A stretch of DNA of 64,000 nucleotides from Rhizobium sullae. GTDB taxonomy: Bacteria; Pseudomonadota; Alphaproteobacteria; Rhizobiales; Rhizobiaceae. Location: contig NZ_CP104143.1 of the NCBI RefSeq assembly GCF_025200715.1, positions 1,922,001 through 1,986,000 of the forward strand, given 5' to 3'. Position 1 is the stretch's first letter. Every line of letters starts with the position of its first letter. This document shows positions 60,155-64,000 of the stretch, in pieces. A model generated the notes under the pieces. The model did not search any database and was not told the DNA's origin. It saw nothing but the letters and a program-made list of their open reading frames with translations. The translations under genes and the position numbers were made by a program.

Positions 60155-60200
60155 TTACCACGCGGAGAACCTCGCGCAGCGCCGGAAAACCAAACCCGAA

Positions 60201-60572
60201 TTACTTCGGACGCTTCGCACCGTACTTCGAACGGCGCTGCTTGCGGTTCTTGACACCCTGGGTATCGAGAACGCCGCGGATGATGTGGTAACGGACACCC
60301 GGAAGGTCCTTCACGCGGCCGCCACGGATCATGACGACGGAGTGCTCCTGAAGGTTGTGGCCTTCGCCGGGGATGTAACCAATGACTTCGAAGCCGTTGG
60401 TGAGGCGGATCTTGGCAACCTTACGCAGAGCCGAGTTCGGCTTCTTCGGCGTCGTGGTGTAGACGCGGGTGCAAACGCCGCGCTTCTGCGGGTTTTCCTG
60501 CAGTGCAGGAACCTTGTTACGCTTTACACTTGCCTGGCGAGGCTTGCGGATCAGCTGGTTTACGGTAGGCAT
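60201..60572 (-). CDS. rpsL: 30S ribosomal protein S12
   Basis: S12, 123 residues, controls decoding accuracy. [40 protein letters not shown] and [20 protein letters not shown]. Lys43 and Lys88, where substitutions give streptomycin resistance, are both Lys, so this is the sensitive form. It is the first gene of the str-type run on the minus strand, after a 500-base gap. Confidence 0.98.
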   Translation of the reverse strand: MPTVNQLIRKPRQASVKRNKVPALQENPQKRGVCTRVYTTTPKKPNSALRKVAKIRLTNGFEVIGYIPGEGHNLQEHSVVMIRGGRVKDLPGVRYHIIRGVLDTQGVKNRKQRRSKYGAKRPK

Positions 60573-61072
60573 TCAACCATCCCTTACGTTTATCTTTCAA
60601 ACCCTTGCGGGCGTAACTCGCGCCGTCTCCGGCAAGATCACACGACTGACGTCAATGCGCAAAATGTGGCCCGATCTGCTTGCGCAGATGGACCACCGAA
60701 GGCAGAGGACGCAAAAAAGACATGCGTCATGCGTGCAGGCATCATATCTTCAACGTGCGTTTCGAACCTTGTTTGAGGAGAACTCTAAGGCGAGACGCCT
60801 CAGACAGCCATGCCTCACATGGGTTCCGATGGCGCGGGTACTACTGGTTTCCCGCAGGTTCGTCAAGGCCGGTTAATAAATAATCTTCGGCGGATCGCCT
60901 TGAAACCCGGGCTCCGTGCGCTCTTTGAAGGCTTTTAGACGAAATGGACGCCGCATGCCAAGTTGAACTTGGGCATCGCAGCAAAAACGGCTAAGGAATC
61001 AGCGATCGCGGGCTGCACGCCCTGTCAAAGCAGATTCGCGTTTTCGAATCGCCAGAGCCAAAGGACCGATGA
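60573..61072. promoter_or_regulatory. Leader and promoter region upstream of rpsL
   Basis: The 500 bases between the divergent rpsL and the gene at 61073 have no supportable gene. A TTGACG hexamer on the minus strand (about 60648-60653) could be a -35 box, but no fitting -10 box follows. A short GGCGAGACGCC hairpin lies near 60790. The region is where the main str promoter should be, given that 20 kb of translation genes follow. Confidence 0.4.
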
Positions 61073-61366
61073 ATGATCGAAAAGCCTGATAACGACAATA
61101 ATAGCGTGGGCCCGATGATCTTCATCATCATCGGCAAGGGCTACGAGTCTGACGGCGCCGAGGGTGTTGACCTGCATGTGATGCTGAAGGCGGCCGACGA
61201 CGACAGCGCGGTGCGCGAGGCGCTGAACGCGCTTGCCGAAGAGGGCTTCATCGAAGCCGACCTCGACCAGATCGGCATGCTGACCGACGCGCCGGACGAA
61301 GAGCCGCATGCGTCGGCCTACCAGGGCGCGCTCGACGGCGAAGTCGCGATCATCCGCTTCAACTGA
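61073..61366 (+). CDS. Uncharacterised acidic protein
   Basis: The 97-residue product starts MIEKPDNDNNSVGPMIFIII and is strongly acidic (LTDAPDEEPHASAYQGALDG, EVAIIRFN at the end). It has a mixed alpha/beta pattern (IFIIIGKGYESDGAEGVDLH) and no signal peptide. I do not know the family. It lies 9 bases before the NUDIX gene and is probably cotranscribed with it. Confidence 0.65.
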   Translation: MIEKPDNDNNSVGPMIFIIIGKGYESDGAEGVDLHVMLKAADDDSAVREALNALAEEGFIEADLDQIGMLTDAPDEEPHASAYQGALDGEVAIIRFN

Positions 61367-61375
61367 GAGGTGACT

Positions 61376-61801
61376 ATGCCGGATGCGCAAAAGGTGCTGA
61401 TCTACGCCACCTGGCGCGGCCGGCTCCTGGTTTTCGACGAGCCGGATTTTCCGGAGATCAAACTGCAGGTTCCGGGTGGGACAGTCGAACGCGGCGAAGA
61501 CCTTGCGCAAGCGGCGGCCCGCGAATTCGCCGAGGAAACAGGTCTTGCGCTGAGCAACCCTCTTCGTCCGCTTGCAATCGACGATTATCGCTTCATCAAG
61601 AACGGCACCACCATCTGCCACCGGCGGCATTATTATCATGCAGCTCTCGCAGACCCCTACCCCCACACCTGGCGTCATCACGAAATGACGCCATTCGACG
61701 GCGGCAAGCCGATTCTGTTTCGCTTCTTCTGGATGGACATAGCGTCGGCAAAGACCAAGCTCGGTTACGGAATGCAGAACTGCCTCATCCAGCTTCCCTA
61801 A
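61376..61801 (+). CDS. NUDIX hydrolase
   Basis: NUDIX enzymes hydrolyse nucleoside diphosphates linked to another group. The 141-residue protein has the box GGTVERGEDLAQAAAREFAE followed by ETGL, matching G-x5-E-x7-RE-U-x-E-E-x-G. The start at 61376 follows GAGAGG. The substrate is not predictable. The 3' end overlaps the antitoxin-like gene on the other strand by 17 bases. Confidence 0.9.
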   Translation: MPDAQKVLIYATWRGRLLVFDEPDFPEIKLQVPGGTVERGEDLAQAAAREFAEETGLALSNPLRPLAIDDYRFIKNGTTICHRRHYYHAALADPYPHTWRHHEMTPFDGGKPILFRFFWMDIASAKTKLGYGMQNCLIQLP

Positions 61802-62006
61802 CTAATCCGCGTCTTAGTTTATCGCACTCTTGAAGACGTGCAGAATATGTACGTCCCACGAGGCGCTCATATCGATCCTTCAACTCTGCAAAAATGTCCT
61901 CTGCCGGTCGAACACGACCAGCCTCGATGTCGGCCATCGCGCGGGCCAAAGCGGCATCGAGCAAATTCTCCCGTTCATTGACAAGGCGCGCGCCCTTCTG
62001 AGCCAT
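61785..62006 (-). CDS. Orphan antitoxin-like protein
   Basis: The 73-residue product (MAQKGARLVNERENLLDAAL, then ARAMADIEAGRVRPAEDIFA with ELKDRYERL) resembles the N-terminal part of ParD/RelB-type antitoxins of toxin-antitoxin pairs. No toxin gene follows: the 3' end runs into the antisense of the NUDIX gene. The last 20 residues (VGRTYSARLQECDKLRRGLV) are unlike antitoxin ends, so it may be a decayed pair. Confidence 0.55.
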   Translation of the reverse strand: MAQKGARLVNERENLLDAALARAMADIEAGRVRPAEDIFAELKDRYERLVGRTYSARLQECDKLRRGLVREAG

Positions 62007-62104
62007 GTGAACTACCTCCATAAGTTACTCTGGTGCCGACCCGGTAATCGTTGCCAACCAAAAGGAGAACCGTCCCCGGCGTTCATGCTCTCGCGAATCC
62101 AAAC

Positions 62105-62137
62105 AAAAAACCGCCCGGGGTGATCCGGGCGGTTTTT
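62105..62137. terminator. Bidirectional terminator between rpoC and the antitoxin-like gene
   Basis: CCGCCCGG (62111-62118) pairs with CCGGGCGG (62125-62132) around a 6-base loop. A run of six A precedes it and five T follow, so it can stop transcription from both sides: rpoC (stop at 62162, minus strand) and any plus-strand read-through. Confidence 0.88.
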
Positions 62138-62161
62138 CAATTCTAGGGCCGAGGCTGCCGG

Positions 62162-64000
<1,839 letters not shown>

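Overview
The window looks like chromosomal DNA of an alphaproteobacterium of the family Rhizobiaceae (Rhizobium/Sinorhizobium/Agrobacterium lineage). Evidence read from the sequence: high GC with C/G-rich third positions, an ExoR homologue with the family's signal peptide and Sel1-like repeats, a tail-less second FtsZ (FtsZ2), a PopZ/DUF2497 protein next to valS, an alphaproteobacterial ErpA/HesB protein, and the order rpoC-rpsL-rpsG-fusA-tuf-rpsJ followed by the S10, spc and alpha ribosomal operons. I cannot name the species from sequence alone.

Layout. 1-10 kb (minus strand): the start of serS, then tatC, tatB, tatA, scpB, scpA, nagZ, a 1008-residue SPOR-domain protein and argS. These cover Tat export, chromosome condensation (ScpAB with SMC), peptidoglycan recycling and a septal-peptidoglycan binding protein. 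10-21 kb: dgt, erpA, xth, exoR with a tightly coupled unknown gene, a FadL-type outer-membrane transporter, valS, popZ, pcm, a candidate 34-residue membrane protein and an unknown protein with two possible DNA-binding regions. 21-29 kb is more accessory: a small secreted protein, tRNA-Cys, a small membrane protein, tRNA-Asn, then ackA-xfp (acetate kinase and phosphoketolase), a CMD/AhpD-family protein and a decayed LysR regulator. 29-41 kb is mixed: ftsZ2, panE-like, a ModA-like binding protein, rarA and degP (overlapping), small envelope proteins, a mazEF-type toxin-antitoxin pair with a palindromic operator candidate, ilvD, and msrP-msrQ.

41-60.6 kb is one long minus-strand translation cluster: rpsL, rpsG, fusA, tuf, then rpsJ-rplC-rplD-rplW-rplB-rpsS-rplV-rpsC-rplP-rpmC-rpsQ, rplN-rplX-rplE-rpsN-rpsH-rplF-rplR-rpsE-rpmD-rplO, secY-adk, rpsM-rpsK-rpoA-rplQ. 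It is punctuated by hairpins after tuf, rpsQ, rplO and rplQ, and by a 17-bp perfect inverted repeat between rpsM and rpsK. A small accessory insert (unknown protein, NUDIX hydrolase, orphan antitoxin-like ORF) separates it from rpoC, whose 3' part closes the window.

The genes connect in a few ways. TatABC would export the Tat substrate MsrP, which pairs with membrane MsrQ to repair oxidised periplasmic methionine, while DegP handles misfolded periplasmic proteins and ExoR senses envelope state for the ExoS/ChvI system. Xfp and AckA form a short route from xylulose-5-phosphate or fructose-6-phosphate to acetyl-phosphate and acetate with ATP. I found no CRISPR array, prophage, insertion sequence or clearly novel multi-gene defence system. 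The best leads are the gene coupled to exoR, the missing tolC at the pcm/popZ locus, the 34-residue membrane protein, the two-HTH-like regulator, the repeat inside the ribosomal cluster and the mazEF operator.
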